From Triatoma infestans (Eukaryota; Arthropoda; Insecta; Hemiptera; Reduviidae): a stretch of DNA of 64,000 bases. The notes under the pieces were generated by a model. The model saw nothing but the letters and a program-made list of their open reading frames with translations. It was not told where the DNA came from and did not search any database. The stretch covers positions 1-64,000 of the forward strand of contig JAAEAF010006167.1 in assembly GCA_011037195.1 (NCBI GenBank). The letters run 5' to 3'. Positions within the stretch are counted from its first letter, which is position 1. Every line of letters starts with the position of its first letter. Of this stretch, positions 1-11,891 are shown one piece after another. A program made the position numbers and the translations under genes.

Positions 1-240
1 TAAGACTAATGCGCTGTTCAACGCTGACATCATTTCTAGAATATGCAGGTCATGGAATGAGTATATTCCTAGTGATGTGGGTTTCCAAATGGCGTCTGGA
101 CTTTTCAAGAAACATTTTTGCATTACTTGAGGTTATACTGTTAATGTGCATGTATTATTTTACTAGTATTATATTTATGTCCATAAGGCTTACGCCGTTT
201 GTTGATAAAAAAAAGTATAATAAATAATAAATAAATATAT
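1..240 (+). pseudogene. 3' end of a LINE (ORF2 C-terminus and AT-rich tail)
   Basis: The frame starting near position 7 reads ...NADIISRICRSWNEYIPSDV..., resembling the arginine/tryptophan motif near the C-terminus of many LINE ORF2 proteins (R-x-W-N-x-x-P). It is followed by stops and a simple AATAAATAAATAAAT tail ending at about 235. The tail type and position fit a 5'-truncated LINE whose body lies left of the window. Family assignment is uncertain. Confidence 0.45.
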
Positions 241-244
241 GATC

Positions 245-545
245 TACATAAATACTTATCACTTTTTTTTTAAACACGTCCCCGGGAAAATTGATTTTTG
301 GTGGGTTCTAGGGTATTAGTAAAGTTAAGGCTTTCTTCTAAAGTAACCACTTCAGATTCATAATATATGTTTTACCACCTACATAATATCAATACACATT
401 ACAAGCCATAATAGAATACCAAATTTGATAAAAATCAAAATAAAACGGAAGTGAAATGGTACAAAATAGATTTTTGAGTTTTTTGGAATTTTCTCGAAAA
501 CAATTAATAACGATTTTCTTTAAACTTGTAATGCTTGCTGCATAG
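245..545 (+). repeat. Repeat A, diverged module, forward
   Basis: Shares with the other repeat A copies the CCCGGGAAAATTGATTTTTGG block, the block around 'tctaaagt', and a segment with TTTTCTCGAAAA followed by 'cgattttctttaaactt'. No coding capacity. It abuts a reverse copy starting at 546, so the pair forms an inverted arrangement. Confidence 0.6.
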
Positions 546-1427
546 ATAAAAAAAATGTGGTGTGATACACTCACACAACTTTCTCTTACTCCAGTTTTCA
601 AAATTGAAATTGACAAATTTTATAGTTAGTGTACCATATTTAATGAAATTCGTTGGAGTTTGTCGAAATTTGTTGAAAACTTGAAAAACTGTTGAGTAAA
701 AACGCACTTCCGGTTTACTAATTTTCTTGAAACTCAGAATTTTGGCCATCTATTTCTTTCTAATTAATTTTGTTTGAATGGTAGAATTGTATAATCAACT
801 ATTCCCACTTTAACGAAAATCGTTGGAACCATATTCGAGAAAATACCAGAAAACTGAAAAATACATTTCAGTAAAAACACATTTCCGGTCATCCGATTTT
901 TCCAAACACGGAATTTCAACTACATATTTAAATCTAATTAATATTATTTAGATGACAGAATTGTATAGTAAACTGAAATAGCACTTCAGAGGAGAACCAA
1001 ACCCAGATCTCTCCCTCCAAAACTACCCTTAAATGAATTTTTCCGGAGAAATGTTTCAAATAAAAATTGTAGCTGTTAGTATGTGTAGTTGATATACCAA
1101 GATTGAAGAAAATCGTTAGAGCCATTTTTGTGAAAATCGCAAAAACGTAAAAAAAAAAACAACTAGTAAAGTGGTATTTCCGGTTGAGGAATTTTGACAG
1201 ATGACCCACTGTTGAACTTTCTACGATTTTTAGTTTTTGAGCTATGGTGTTCATATACATACACCCACAACACACACACACGCACACGGGCACACACACA
1301 CCATTTGATAAAACCACTTTTTTGACTCAGGGGACCTTAGAACGGATATTTCCGATGAAAACTCGATATCGAAAATTTGGTACGATTACAATACTTCCTG
1401 TTACTAGGAGTAAGAGAAAGTAACAAC
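546..1427 (-). repeat. Repeat A half-element, reverse orientation
   Basis: Begins with the inner-end sequence GGTGTGATACACTCACACAA and ends in the terminal hairpin at 1392-1422 (two 14-base arms, TACTTCCTGTTACT and AGTAAGAGAAAGTA, around a 3-base loop). Inside are diverged monomers with the landmarks CCGGTCATCCGA, 'agccatttttgtgaaaatcgc' and 'tcaaataaaaattgtagct'. It also holds a short CA-rich run at 1268-1300. Matches the right arm of the full copy at 51361-53830. Confidence 0.75.
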
Positions 1428-1620
1428 ATATCACTTTAACATTTTCCTGAAAGAAATTGATTCTGGAGGGCTATTGAAGGTCTGTTATTTAGTTTAAATT
1501 TAAATTTGCACCAACTTTCTTGGTATGACATGGAGCGCGCTACTATAATAAGGCCGCTCGGATATACAAGTAAAATCCCCACCATCATTATTATGACCAG
1601 CCTAGAGAGAAAGTCGAGAA
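1428..1620. repeat. Repeat segment shared with 63510-63655
   Basis: Contains AATTTAAATTTGCACCAA and 'gaccagcctagagag', both found with small changes near 63556-63655. Probably a flanking module of the repeat A family. No coding signal. Confidence 0.45.
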
Positions 1621-2189
1621 AGTGTTTCGCACAAGATTTTTTGTTTTTTTGTTCTCTTCTTTTTTGTTTTTCTTTTCTTTGTTCACAAGCAGGGTGAGCG
1701 TGCCAATTTAGAAACTGTCTAAAAGTTTTGGCTCGTAAAAAGAAGTGAACACTTTAAAGCAGTATGACCTAATTATGCCAAACAATAAGAACAAAAGATA
1801 GTTATATACTTCCAGAATGTCCCCATAAAGTGCTTCTTTTACTGTGGTCGCACATTTGCCGACCATTTAAGATCTTTGGCAAAGCATCATAGAAATGTTG
1901 GCTTTCACCATTTAAAAATGCAGGCATAGAATACAGTGTACGTAATAACCCGGAAAAAAGTTAGTAAGTAATAAAAAAAATAAATAAATAACCCAAAACT
2001 GATAAACTCAGATATTTCTCAGCACTATGGATCTATTTTCTATTTCTGTAAAAGAAGTATCACTAATGGAATTTCTCCATCATTTATACCTAATTTCATC
2101 AATTCAGCATTTTAAAAATAATCATTTTATACTTATAGACAATTAAATCTAGAAATAGTTTCATTATAGACGAAATGAATCAACATAAA
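1621..2189. other. Unassigned AT-rich DNA
   Basis: A T-rich low-complexity run at 1636-1680 and otherwise unique AT-rich sequence. I see no gene, RNA or element boundary. Confidence 0.6.
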
Positions 2190-3490
2190 TGAGGGTGGTT
2201 TGAAAAGTTCTCGGAATCACCGTTAGATGTCAGTGCTAGAGCAACGAGGTTCCCGCGCAATAATCACACATCCTTTGTGAGTGAACACGTGGCGCGTCAG
2301 TACTCTTGCTGCAGGAGAGTGGTAGTGACGACTCTTTGTTGTTGTTCCCGCGTAGTGATTTGTGACAATGGAAAAAACTGAGATTCGAGCAGTGATTAAG
2401 TACTTTGTAAAGAAAGGTATGAAAGCAAAGGAAATTCATGCCGACTTTCAGAACACACTGGGGGGACTCTGCTCCTTCATATTCAACTGTTGCCAAGTGG
2501 ACCAGCGAGTTTAAATTTGGTCGGGAGAGCTTAGATGGTGATCCGCATAGTGGATAGCCAAACAGTGCTACGACCCCAGAATTTGTCGCAAAAGTGCATA
2601 AAATGGTCATGGAGGATCGTCGACTGAAAGTGCGAGAGATTGCTGAAGCTATAGGGATGTCATCTGAACGGGTATATCACATTTTAACCGAAGAATTAGG
2701 AATGAAAAAGTTATCGGCAAGATGGGTGCCCCGGCTCTTGACATTGGATCATAAACGCACCAGATTGGAAATGTTCGAACAAAGGCTGGTCCGTTTTCAG
2801 CGCAACCAACAAGATTTTTTGCGCCGGTTTGTGACTACAGATGAAACTTGGGTCCACTACTATACCCCAGAGACAAAACAGCAGTCAAAGCAGTGGAAAC
2901 ATGCTGGTCACCACCACCGAAGAAAGCAAAGGCAGTACAGTACGTTCGGCCGGAAAGGTCATGGCCTCAGTTTTCTGGAATGCAAAAGGCATTCTGCTGA
3001 TAGATTATCTTCCTACTGGCCCAACAATTACGGAGCAATACTATGCAAACCTCCTAGACCAACTACAGGAAAAGATACGCGAAAAAAGGCCTGGTTTGGC
3101 AAGGAAGAAAGTAATCTTTCATCAGGACAACGCCCGCCCGCACAAAGTGTTATTGCCATGGCAAAACTTTATGAACTGAGGTACGAATTATTGCCACATC
3201 CACCTTATTCACCTGATTTGGCACCATCAGACTTTCATCTCTTCCCCAAGCTGAAAATTTTCCTCGGTGGACGGAGATTTCCTACAACGGAAGAACTGAC
3301 AGCCGAATTGGAGATGTACCAGATTGCAGGCCTGGAGGAATCTCATTTTCGAGATGGGATAAAGGCATTGGAACATCGCTGGACCAAATGCATTAGTCTA
3401 CAGGGAGACTATGTTGAAAAATAAAAGCAGTTCCACCGAGGTAAGACACTTCTTTCTAGTACATTCCGAGAACTTTTCAAACCACCCTCA
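2190..3490 (+). mobile_element. Mariner (Tc1/mariner) DNA transposon
   Basis: The first 27 bases (2190-2216, starting TGAGGGTGGTTTG) and last 27 bases (3464-3490) are perfect inverted repeats. Between them is one transposase reading region, and total length is 1301 bp, normal for mariner. TA follows the right end; the left flank is AA, so one copy of the TA duplication may have mutated. The perfect terminal repeats contrast with the broken transposase, so the element could only move if transposase came from another copy. Confidence 0.93.
2368..3424 (+). pseudogene. Mariner transposase, broken
   Basis: The ATG at 2368 (reads MEKTEIRAVIKYFVKKG) starts the N-terminal helix-turn-helix region. 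An extra G near 2459-2464 shifts the frame, and the restored frame meets a TAG stop at 2555-2557. The longest open stretch resumes after that stop (KVHKMVMEDRRLKVREIAEA...) with a second helix-turn-helix. The frame slips again around 2905-2955 and near 3150. All three acidic catalytic motifs of the D,D34D family are still readable in different frames: TTDETWVHYY, HQDNARPH and YSPDLAPSDFHLFP. The end ...GDYVEK is the usual mariner C-terminus. At least three frameshifts and a stop make this a pseudogene, about 350 codons long, the usual family length. Confidence 0.93.
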
Positions 3491-4292
3491 TACATGGCAG
3501 ACATATGTGAGTAACCAGGGGGATTATATCAATCCGAAATTTTGGCCAAAGAGGAATAACTTTCTTTCAGCAATAAAACGGTAATATATGTTCAATGATT
3601 GCAAATAATCTGCCTTCTATTAGAGAATGGTTACTACCAAGAATTACTAATTATTCACACCTTTATGTTTTTTACAATATTACAAAAAAATGTTGATCCC
3701 TAATCGAAAAATAGTATTTCTGTCATAAAGAAATAACGGGTGTACAGCATATTGTACTCGTAAATGATTAGATGGCCAGTTATAAAATGCTAAAAATAAA
3801 TGAAGCTTCATTTAACAAAAGGTAACCCCTCTAGGCCGTTGGCGGTTTATTAAAACCGTAAAAAACATTTTGAAATTAATAATATAAAAAATCAAATTTT
3901 TATTAATTATATTAATATATAATATAAGTTAATATTCCTAATATTTGTTTTAACAGAAACACATATTTATTCTCTGAATCTTTTTGACATTTACATTTTT
4001 ATCCAAAAAAAACGTATAATCACAGAATATATAATTCCATTATAGGCGCATACCGTATAAAGTAGTATGGTATGGGTTTTTTTTTTTTATAGAAATAGCT
4101 ATAATATTACAGTTTTTATGAATAAAATTGGAAAGTTTAGACGAACATAAACAGCACATTCCAAGAATCAGGAAACGGCAATTCAGAAAAGAATTCAATA
4201 TAACTGATGACGTTGTTTAAACAGAATTATCACTAATTATTTTAAGTAGGATTCTGAAGAAGCCAGAAGTTTTTACAAATGAATAAATCAAA

Positions 4293-4294
<2 letters not shown>
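3491..4294. other. Unassigned AT-rich DNA
   Basis: Very AT-rich, with runs of A or T and no coding signal. I see no element ends. Confidence 0.6.
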
Positions 4295-4367
<73 letters not shown>

Positions 4368-4395
4368 TGGTGTGTGTGTGTGTGTGTGTGTGTGT
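4295..4395. repeat. Compound (AT)n(GT)n microsatellite
   Basis: About 32 bases of AT repeat run directly into about 70 bases of GT repeat with a few interruptions. Open frames across it on both strands are artefacts of the dinucleotide repeat. Confidence 0.97.
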
Positions 4396-4489
4396 AGTTT
4401 TGTTTATATATTGAGAAAAAAGTGTACAAAAACTTTCAGCTGCTGGAGCAATTTCATTCTTTTTATGTTATCTTACTGATGAATAGTGG

Positions 4490-5640
4490 AAATTGCCATT
4501 GCGTCAAATTTTCCATATTGAGTTTTCACCGGAACTGCACGGTCAGAAAAAGTGATTTTTAGTTATTTATCTTTGTTTGTTTGTGAGTGTAGGCTGCATA
4601 ACTCAAAAACGAAAATTCGCAAAAAGCTACAAACTTAGTATTTTTTACTTTCTCTTATCCTAGTAAGAGGAAGTATTGTAATCGTGTCAAAATTTTCACG
4701 AATCGAGGTTTCACCGGAAAGAAATATCCGTTTTGAGGTACGACCTGGGTCCAAAAATAGTGGTTTTTAGCTAAATGGTTCTGTGTGTTTGTGTGTGTAT
4801 GTGAACCGCATAGCTCAAAAACGAAAAACCGTAGAAAATTCAAACTTGATATTCAGTTTAGGTATCACCATGCGATCTGACTGTGCGTTATCTGTCAAAA
4901 TTCCTCAACCGGAAGTACCACTTTACTAGTTGACTTTTTTACTTTTTTGCGTTTTTCTCAAAAATGACTCCAAGGATTTTCTTTAAACTTGATACATCAA
5001 CTACATATACAAGGAGCTACAACTTTTATTTGAAATATTTCTCTGGGAAAATTGATTTAAGGGCCCTTCTGGTTTTTAAATGCTACCAGGGTGAGCGACA
5101 CTTTCAGGTATGATTTTAGACAAAATCGATTCACCATTCTTATCTCTTTACTTAATAAATATTTCAATTTTTTGCGATTTTTTTTGAAAATAGATCCAAC
5201 AAGTTTCATCAAATTTTTGTTAAGATACTACAATTTTATTTGAACATTTTTCCGGGGCAATTTATTTAGGGAGGGTTCTACAAGGTGGTGGACTTTAAGC
5301 TTTCCTCTAAAGTGCCATTTTTCAATGTATTATACAATTCTATCGTGTATATAATATTAATAAGAATTTAATTTGTTACCGAAATTCCAAGTTTGAATAA
5401 TATCAATTTACCGGAAGTATTTTGCCTAATTATTTTTTGGAGGCACGTACTACGTACATATCCTGTTATATATGAAACTAAAACTTGTCCCCTGGATATC
5501 CAACTTAACGAACAACAGCAATCGCCGCATGACGCAAAATAGCCGAAGTCATGGCATAGATAAAGACAAAAAAAAGTTTAAAGAAAATCGTTGTAATCGT
5601 TTTCGCTAAAATTCCAAAAACTCAAAAATCTAGTCTGTAA
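4490..5640 (+). repeat. Repeat A, forward arm (two pieces)
   Basis: 4490-4645 is a partial copy ('gtcaaattttcc', 'gagttttcaccgg', 'ataactcaaaaacgaaaa'). A fresh start follows at the terminal hairpin 4646-4675 (TACTTTCTCTTAT, short loop, AGTAAGAGGAAGTA). It continues with the standard order: CCGTTTTGAGG, GT-rich tract, 'tagctcaaaaacg', CCGGAAGTACCACTTTACTAG, 'ctccaaggattttctttaaactt', 'acttttatttgaaatatttctc'. After about 5100 further diverged monomers follow. Confidence 0.8.
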
Positions 5641-7737
5641 AATCGCTCGTCTAGTTAAACGATTTGTTCAATTTTGGAATTCTACCAAGTCTTCTAATGT
5701 ACATTAATACTATGTAGGCGATAAAACCATATATTATACTGAAATAGTATTTTAGAGGGAAACAACGTTTTCCCAGAAAACGTTTGCTCCAGAACCCCCA
5801 AAAAATCCATTTTTCTGGGAAAAATGTTTCGAATAAAAGTAAAGGTATTATGTGTATATATAATATACAAAGACATCTGGGAAGAGGATGACTACATCGA
5901 CGAGGAAGAACTGGACGAAGCACTGGCAAATTTAAAACTTAGGAAATCAGCTGGAATCAATGAAATAACACCTGAAATGCTAAGATATGCTGGAAGTAAC
6001 GGAAAAAACATTTGGCAACATCTATTCAATCTAATATGGAAACCGAAGAAAATCCCACAGGATTGGGAAGTGGTAATGATAGTCCCAATTTCTAGAAATG
6101 GGGACAATACAAACTGTAATAACCACCGAGGAATATCTCTCTTGAGTGTACTGGCAAGCTTTATGCGAAAGTTATTAAAAAGCGAATTAGGAGAAAAGTA
6201 GAACAAACGCTCGGAGAAGAGCAGTACGGATTTCGCAACAATCTTTGAAAAAGCAATCGAAAAAAGGAAAGGAGTTATCCGATCTGTTACGTTGACCTGG
6301 TCAAAGCGTTCGACAGAGTAAGGAAAGAACATATATATAAGGCTCTAAGAGAAAATGGCGTGGATAAGGGCCACATATTAGCAGTGAAAAGTTTGTACGA
6401 GAAAACAAGGAATGTTGTACGATTTGCTAATCACATCTCGCCAGAATTCGAAACCTTGGTAGGAATTCGTCAAGGATGAAGTTTAAGCCCTCTTTTGTGT
6501 ATTTTAGTCCTAGATATAGCCATTAAAAAGGCATAAGGAAAAATGAAAAAATATCACTCCGGGCCCCTAAGCCTTAAGACAAGTTATCCTGTCAATTCTC
6601 GCGTGTGGTTGTTCTAGCTGAAAGCGATACAGACCTTCAGAAAAATTTAAAAGTACTACAAGAAGACCTGAAGGAAATTAACATGAAAATCAACCCGATT
6701 AAAACGAAAGTGATGAAGATGGGAAAGAAGAAGTCTGGAAGAGCAATGAGAGTGATAAGGTTAAATGGAGAAATAATTTAAAAAGTTGAATCCTTTAAGT
6801 ACCTTGGGGCTTATATACAGGATAACGGCTTCTTCGATCGCGAAATCACTGAGAGAGTAAGAGCATCAAGCAGGATGTTCGAGGCTGTCAGAAGAGGCTT
6901 CTCGAACCTCTGATAGACAGCTGTGTACAGCTCGACGTTCCTCCCTATTCTGACCTACTCTGTAAGTCGTGGACACTGACTACCAAGCATCTGTCGAAAA
7001 TCTAAGCCTCCGAAATGCATTATTTAAGGAAAGTGGAAGGCAAAACTAGAAGACACAGAGTTCGCAATGTTCCAATCAGGGCAAACCTCGATATAAAGCC
7101 AGCCATTGAAAAGATCGAGCAAAACAGGCTGAGATGGCTGGGACACCTAATGCGCATGGAACCTAGTCGAATTGCCAGACTCATTTACAATGCCTAAGTG
7201 GATGGCAAGAGAGAGAGAGGCATGCCCAGACTAAAATGGGAGGAAGGAGCTAAGGAAGCCATGAGAAAAAGAGGCATGGATTGGAAAAGAAGAAATGAAC
7301 TAGTCCAGGATCACCAAAAGTGCATTGCCCTCTATAAACAAGCCCCCAACACTGCCTAGGCGGTATAAATGGGGATTATGATGATGATGATGACGATGAT
7401 AGTATACAAAGTTTAAAGAAAAACGTTGGAACCGTTTTCGAGAAAATTATGAAAAAATGAAAAATTTTGTTGCACTTCTGGTTGATGGATTTTGTCCGAA
7501 AATTTTGTGTCTAATGCGGTGATATTGTCTAAATGGAATACCAATTTTGAGCTTTCTGTACCTTTTTTTGGGGGGGGATATTCTGTTAACACTACTCACA
7601 TATAGACTATTTGCTAAAAAACTTCTTTTTTTTCGTATTCAGCGGACCCCAAAACACATATTTCCGGTGAAAACTCAATTTTCGAAAATCTGGCATGGTC
7701 GCAATACTTCCTCTTACTAGGATTAAGAGCCAGCTGT
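5641..7737 (-). repeat. Repeat A, reverse arm, split by a LINE
   Basis: Repeat A sequence occupies 5641-5873 and resumes at about 7402, ending in a reverse-oriented terminal hairpin near 7706-7730 (ATACTTCCTCTTACT, loop, AGTAAGAG-like arm with changes). With the forward arm from 4646 this is a palindromic element about 1.6 kb long once the LINE (5874-7401) is removed. The interruption is flanked by TATACAAAG on both sides. Confidence 0.72.
5874..7401 (+). pseudogene. LINE reverse transcriptase, degenerate
   Basis: A 5'-truncated non-LTR retrotransposon. Readable in broken frames: DEALANLKLRKSAGINEITPEML (pre-RT region), a block around HRGISLLSVLASF, YVDLVKAFDRV (RT motif A), GIRQG followed by a stop (motif B), SDTDLQKNLKVLQEDLKEIN, FKYLGAYI, and the C-terminal GKTRRHRVRNVPIRANLD with LRWLGHLMRME. 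The YxDD core itself is degraded. Many stops and frameshifts. The 3' tail is an ATG-rich run (7379-7402). The target duplication looks like TATACAAAG, about 9 bases, at roughly 5865-5873 and 7403-7411. The C-terminal motif is common in insect LINEs often annotated as endonuclease-reverse transcriptase; I do not fix the clade. Confidence 0.85.
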
Positions 7738-8240
7738 TTAGAGAATGATGGGTTCTGAAGTTTCGCCAGAGGCAGATTCTCTGGCGAAGAACGGAGCAAA
7801 AATGAGCCAACCTCGTAATCCTGTCAGCTTCAAAACAGTGTGCTCCTACTTGAGAAGAAATAATAGAAGCAATGTTCTATAGAGAGCACCAATCCATAGC
7901 CGAAGAGAAAACTTGGGCCAACCTGATGGAATAGCCGCTACCGCATTATTTGCCACTTAAGGTAGAGTGGCAAACTTAAGAGCAGCCACAGGCCACGACT
8001 TCCTACAGAGCCATCTCCACCGATTTGTCCTCTTTGCCACCTAGAAGATATGAGACCCAGAACCACCTTTCAACCTGCTCAGGACTGGACGTCGTGCGCG
8101 CCTAATGCGCCATTGACGATCCTTATTTTCTACTTAGCAAATTTTATTGGACTGCTAGAACACGGTTTATGGCCTAAAGGGCCTTAGAATCAGGCGTAGG
8201 ATAAAGTCAAATGGGCCCTCAATTTAGTTTCTGAATAAAC
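7738..8240 (+). pseudogene. LINE 3' remnant, region after RNase H
   Basis: One frame reads VANLRAATGHDFLQSHLHRFVLF..., matching the 'LR.ATGHD.L..HLHR' signature at the C-terminus of RNase H-containing LINE ORF2 proteins, where a CPLC zinc motif normally follows (here broken by stops). The remnant starts right at the end of the repeat A hairpin and fades by about 8240. No clear tail or target duplication. Confidence 0.6.
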
Positions 8241-9004
8241 AAGAGCATGAATAATGAGACCTTAAATCGCTGATTGAAATATCATATTTGATGCTAGAAT
8301 ATTGTATCAAGCCACATGTTTCTCTAAATTTAATAAAATAAAGAAACATGAAGTTATTACTGCTTATATTTCTAAAATGTTTGTATTTTATATTTTTTTG
8401 TAATTATGATTTGATCTTTGTGGGTAAAACCAGAAATTTATACCAAGAAAAAGTGATCAATATGGTATCTCTGGGTATTTTTTTTAATGTTGTCTAAACA
8501 ATTTTTTTTTTCAAAAATACACGTTTATGGCCAGCTTAAACTAGTCCTTTAAATAGTTTATATTAAATACTTTCAATTTATAGAATAACAAACAGATATA
8601 AGGACCAAATAACAAGTAATCATCATTCTTTGTAAGTTCAGTTGGTTTGGATTAACTAAGATAAAAAACATGTGTTTCTCCATCAGATTGGACCGCACTG
8701 CCTGGCTATTGCTTAGTCTGGTCTCTTATTTCTTTCCCATTTATTACTTATAACAATCAGTTTTTTTTTTTTAAACTAAATTAATGATATTAACTATATA
8801 ATTATTATCGGAAAGTTAGTAACCCTAGCAATTAAAATTATTGAACCATTATTAATTTCAATCATTTGATGGCAAACCTACGTGATTCAGTTTTATTTGA
8901 TATCTGTCTAATTTTAATGTAAGCTACGTGGTCATAATTTTTGGAGTTGATTGTATTTATTATTTTTCTTTACATCTATTAATCATTAATAAATATTCAT
9001 AATT
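8241..9004. other. Unassigned AT-rich DNA
   Basis: No recognisable gene, RNA or repeat. Runs of T near 8497-8512 and 8760-8772 only. Confidence 0.6.
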
Positions 9005-9310
9005 TTAAATTTGATTTTCTCTTGCTGTGTCAAATTTTCAAAATTGAGTTTCCACGGGAAATACACATATGTTTTGAGGCCTCCTGAGAATGAAAAAAAA
9101 AAATGTAACACATGGTCAAAATTTGAGTGTCTATGTGTGCATGAACAAAATATCTTGGCATTTGCTCAATATAACCATAACGTTTTTCTTTAAACTTGAA
9201 ATGTGCTAACTGCACATAAAAAGTCTCACTTTTATTTGAAATATTTGTCCGAAAAAACATTGATTTTAGAGAAGCTCACAGTTAAGTTTAAATTGAAATG
9301 CCCGTTACAA
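9005..9310 (+). repeat. Degenerate repeat A fragment, forward
   Basis: Retains 'gtcaaattttc', GAGTTTCCACGGG, TTTTGAGGCC, 'ttctttaaacttg' and 'cttttatttgaaatatttgtcc' in the family order, but the hairpin end and GT tract are eroded. Confidence 0.6.
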
Positions 9311-9364
9311 ACTTTGTTCGTTCAGATAGAGGGCGCTCCCTCTATAATTCACAGTCAAGTATAA

Positions 9365-9628
9365 TCAGTAATATTTTCCGAGAAATCCTGCTTAATTTTG
9401 TGGTCATCGATCGGTTTTGGGCATTCGCCTCAGCAACAGGATGTTTTGATAAAACAGTGCGCTAACACAAACTTGCATAAAGCAAAATTAGATGGAGTGT
9501 ATACATTGATTCTGCTCTGTGCAAGTCTGTGTTATCACACTGTTTTATCAAGTATCCTGACGATGGGTGAAAGCCCGAAATTGGTCGATGACCACAAAAT
9601 GTGCATATGGCTTTGCCCAACTAAACGT
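9365..9628. repeat. Palindromic element B, copy 1
   Basis: Left arm (TTTGTGGTCATCGATCGG ... AACAGTGCGCTAACAC) and right arm (GTGTTATCACACTG ... ATTGGTCGATGACCACAAA) are imperfect inverted repeats of roughly 100 bases around a short AT-rich centre. The right arm carries CCTGACGATGGGTGAAAGCC, the variant here of the family's hammerhead-like core. Confidence 0.75.
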
Positions 9629-9690
9629 TTTTAAACACGGCAATTTTAAAGAAAGTGGATTTTACATTGTGCTAGTCGACAATTACAGTT

Positions 9691-10280
9691 ACTTACTTAC
9701 ATCAGCGTTTCCCTCTACTGGGTTGCCGTCAGGTCATTTCTCTCACAAATCTTTGTGTGACCACTCTCCTTGGCGCAATCCCTTGGCCGTCATTTTCTCC
9801 TCTATCTCCTCCTCCTATCGACGCGTTGGTCTTCCCCGCCTTCTTCTTTGCGGGGGGTCCCATTTTGGGACTTTTTCTGGCCATATTTCGGGTCCACCCT
9901 TCTGAGATGCCCATACCATCTCAGCTTTTTCCTCATAACTCTCTCTCCCACGGATTCTTCTATATTCATTTCCCGTCATACATCTTCATTTCTCACACGA
10001 TCAGCTCAGGTCTTCCTTAAACATCGCCGCCAAAAATGCATTTCAACTGCTGTCCCCTCGAAAACAGCGTTTGCGATGCATTCTACGTCTCGGCCCTATA
10101 GGTGAGAATTCCTTCCACGATGGAATATCTCCTTTTTATTTTCTTTCGAGATTGTTTTGTTCCATGGGTGGAATGCAGCATCCTTGCGGCTTGCGCGCCT
10201 GATGACTTCTTATACCCACCTCGGTGGTCACAGCCACCAACTTCTTCCAACACTGAGCCCAGGTACTTGAAGTTATCGAT
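9691..10280 (-). pseudogene. Truncated LINE, ORF2 C-terminal part
   Basis: On the minus strand one reads FKYLGSVLEEVGGCD near 10250, then WTRNMARKSPKMGPP and GRPTRR-like motifs near 9840-9900, the region downstream of the RT domain in common insect LINEs. Frames are broken by stops and shifts. The insertion is flanked by a 10-base duplication AATTACAGTT at 9681-9690 and 10281-10290, and the 3' tail next to the left copy is a GTAAGTAAGT repeat, so insertion was on the minus strand. Truncated and dead. Confidence 0.8.
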
Positions 10281-10290
10281 AATTACAGTT

Positions 10291-11879
10291 TATCAAGATA
10301 ATACTACTATTGATAGAAAGCGTCAGAAAGCGTCAGGTCGAGTATCACAAAATGAAGCCAGAGTATATCATGAAAAATATTTCTTCTGTTTAATGCTTTT
10401 GTATTTAACATGATAAAAAATTTAATAAACAAAGATAACTAACACTTCTTGACCTCTCATTGACAGTCCTGAGGAAGCATGAGGGTTCGTAAAATATTTT
10501 TTTAAAGTTAAGAAATTTTCTTCTTCGGCCCTAGCCAAAAACATTGTTTTATTTGAAAATATAATAATAAAATGGCAAGATTTGCATTATGAACTCAAAA
10601 TATATTTCAAATTTACTCGTATAGTGCTTAGTGTGTCCAAGTAGCTATTATTATATATATTGTAATATTATTTATTGGGGGTAAATTTAATTAATAATTG
10701 AATAATTAGAATTTATAATGTAAATCTTCTCTAAAGGGATCTCGTGAGGTCTGAGTTCACCTGAACTAGGAGAGGATGTGAAATAAATCATACATAGCTC
10801 ATTATTATCATTTATATATTTAATAATAACAAAATAAGTTAATAAGTTAGTATCAAATCTTGTCTTAAGATAAAACCAAAATTAGAGGGATTAATTCATA
10901 ATAAGACATACATATAAAAATTTGTTGAAGGTTGGGTTTGCACCATGTCACTATTATACACTTTCGGATTGCACTTTTTTGTCCTATACACAGATTTCTC
11001 ATCACTACAAATTTGATCCTCTCCTAATTGAGGTTCTCTATATATATATGATCCCTCCTCCATTAAAGGGAGAAAGAAAGGGAAATTCCCTTTTCTTGTA
11101 GTACAGGTATTTTACCTTTCTAACTGTTCCTATTGTGTTTCCCAACCTTCGTAAAAACCCAGTCTTGGACTTACACTAAGTAAACAACCAATATTACATA
11201 CATATTAACTAATATATTTCTCTTAATTCTAAAATAATTTATATTTCTTCCCAAAGGTCTACACATTACAAAATATATATATAATTAGAAGTCTGAGCTC
11301 CCAGGGCCTCCGCGTTTTCACAGATTGAGGACATGTTAAATAATTCCTGGCTCCTGTATAGATATATTCAGGTTAATGGTGATTCTTTCCAAATCTTTTT
11401 CCACATATTGATAATATAATAACTTATATCAGCTATTTCTTGTTATCAGTATTTACCCTAGGTCTCCCTAAAATAACATAACCTTAGTTGCTATCACTTT
11501 AAATAAACAGCCACCCAGTCAGAGACATAACCCTCAGAAAAATTATCTTCTTCCTAAACCATATTATGTAGAAGTAAACGTGTCAGCGGAAGTATTCTCT
11601 CCTATTATTTTATTTTATATTATGCAATGTTAACTGAATATTGTTATTTCATTTTATTTATTTCTGCACTTTCTTTGTTTATTTTGATAACTATACTTTC
11701 AGAGTAGTTGGTTTATGTTTTATACACACATATATTACTTCTTTTGCTTTTTACTTTCACTTAGGGGCGATAAGAGTAAATTCAGATTTTGGAAAATTGA
11801 GTTCAGTATGTTTTGAAATATGCTGTGTACAAAAAAATTTTTTTGGCAAATTATTTGTGTTTATTTGTATGAATAGCAT
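10291..11879. other. Unassigned AT-rich DNA
   Basis: A weak inverted pair, CTAGGAGAGGATGTG near 10766 and GATCCTCTCCTAATTG near 11011, hints at an old DNA element, but I cannot define its ends. No coding signal. Confidence 0.5.
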
Positions 11880-11891
11880 AACTAAAAAAGA

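Noticed and set aside
4217..4479. Open frames on both strands over the AT/GT microsatellite
   Set aside because: Translation of a dinucleotide repeat (Thr-His, Val-Cys, Ile-Tyr repeats), not protein.
9567..10413. Cluster of plus-strand frames rich in Ser/Pro/Leu
   Set aside because: Shadows of a minus-strand LINE fragment with its own target duplication.
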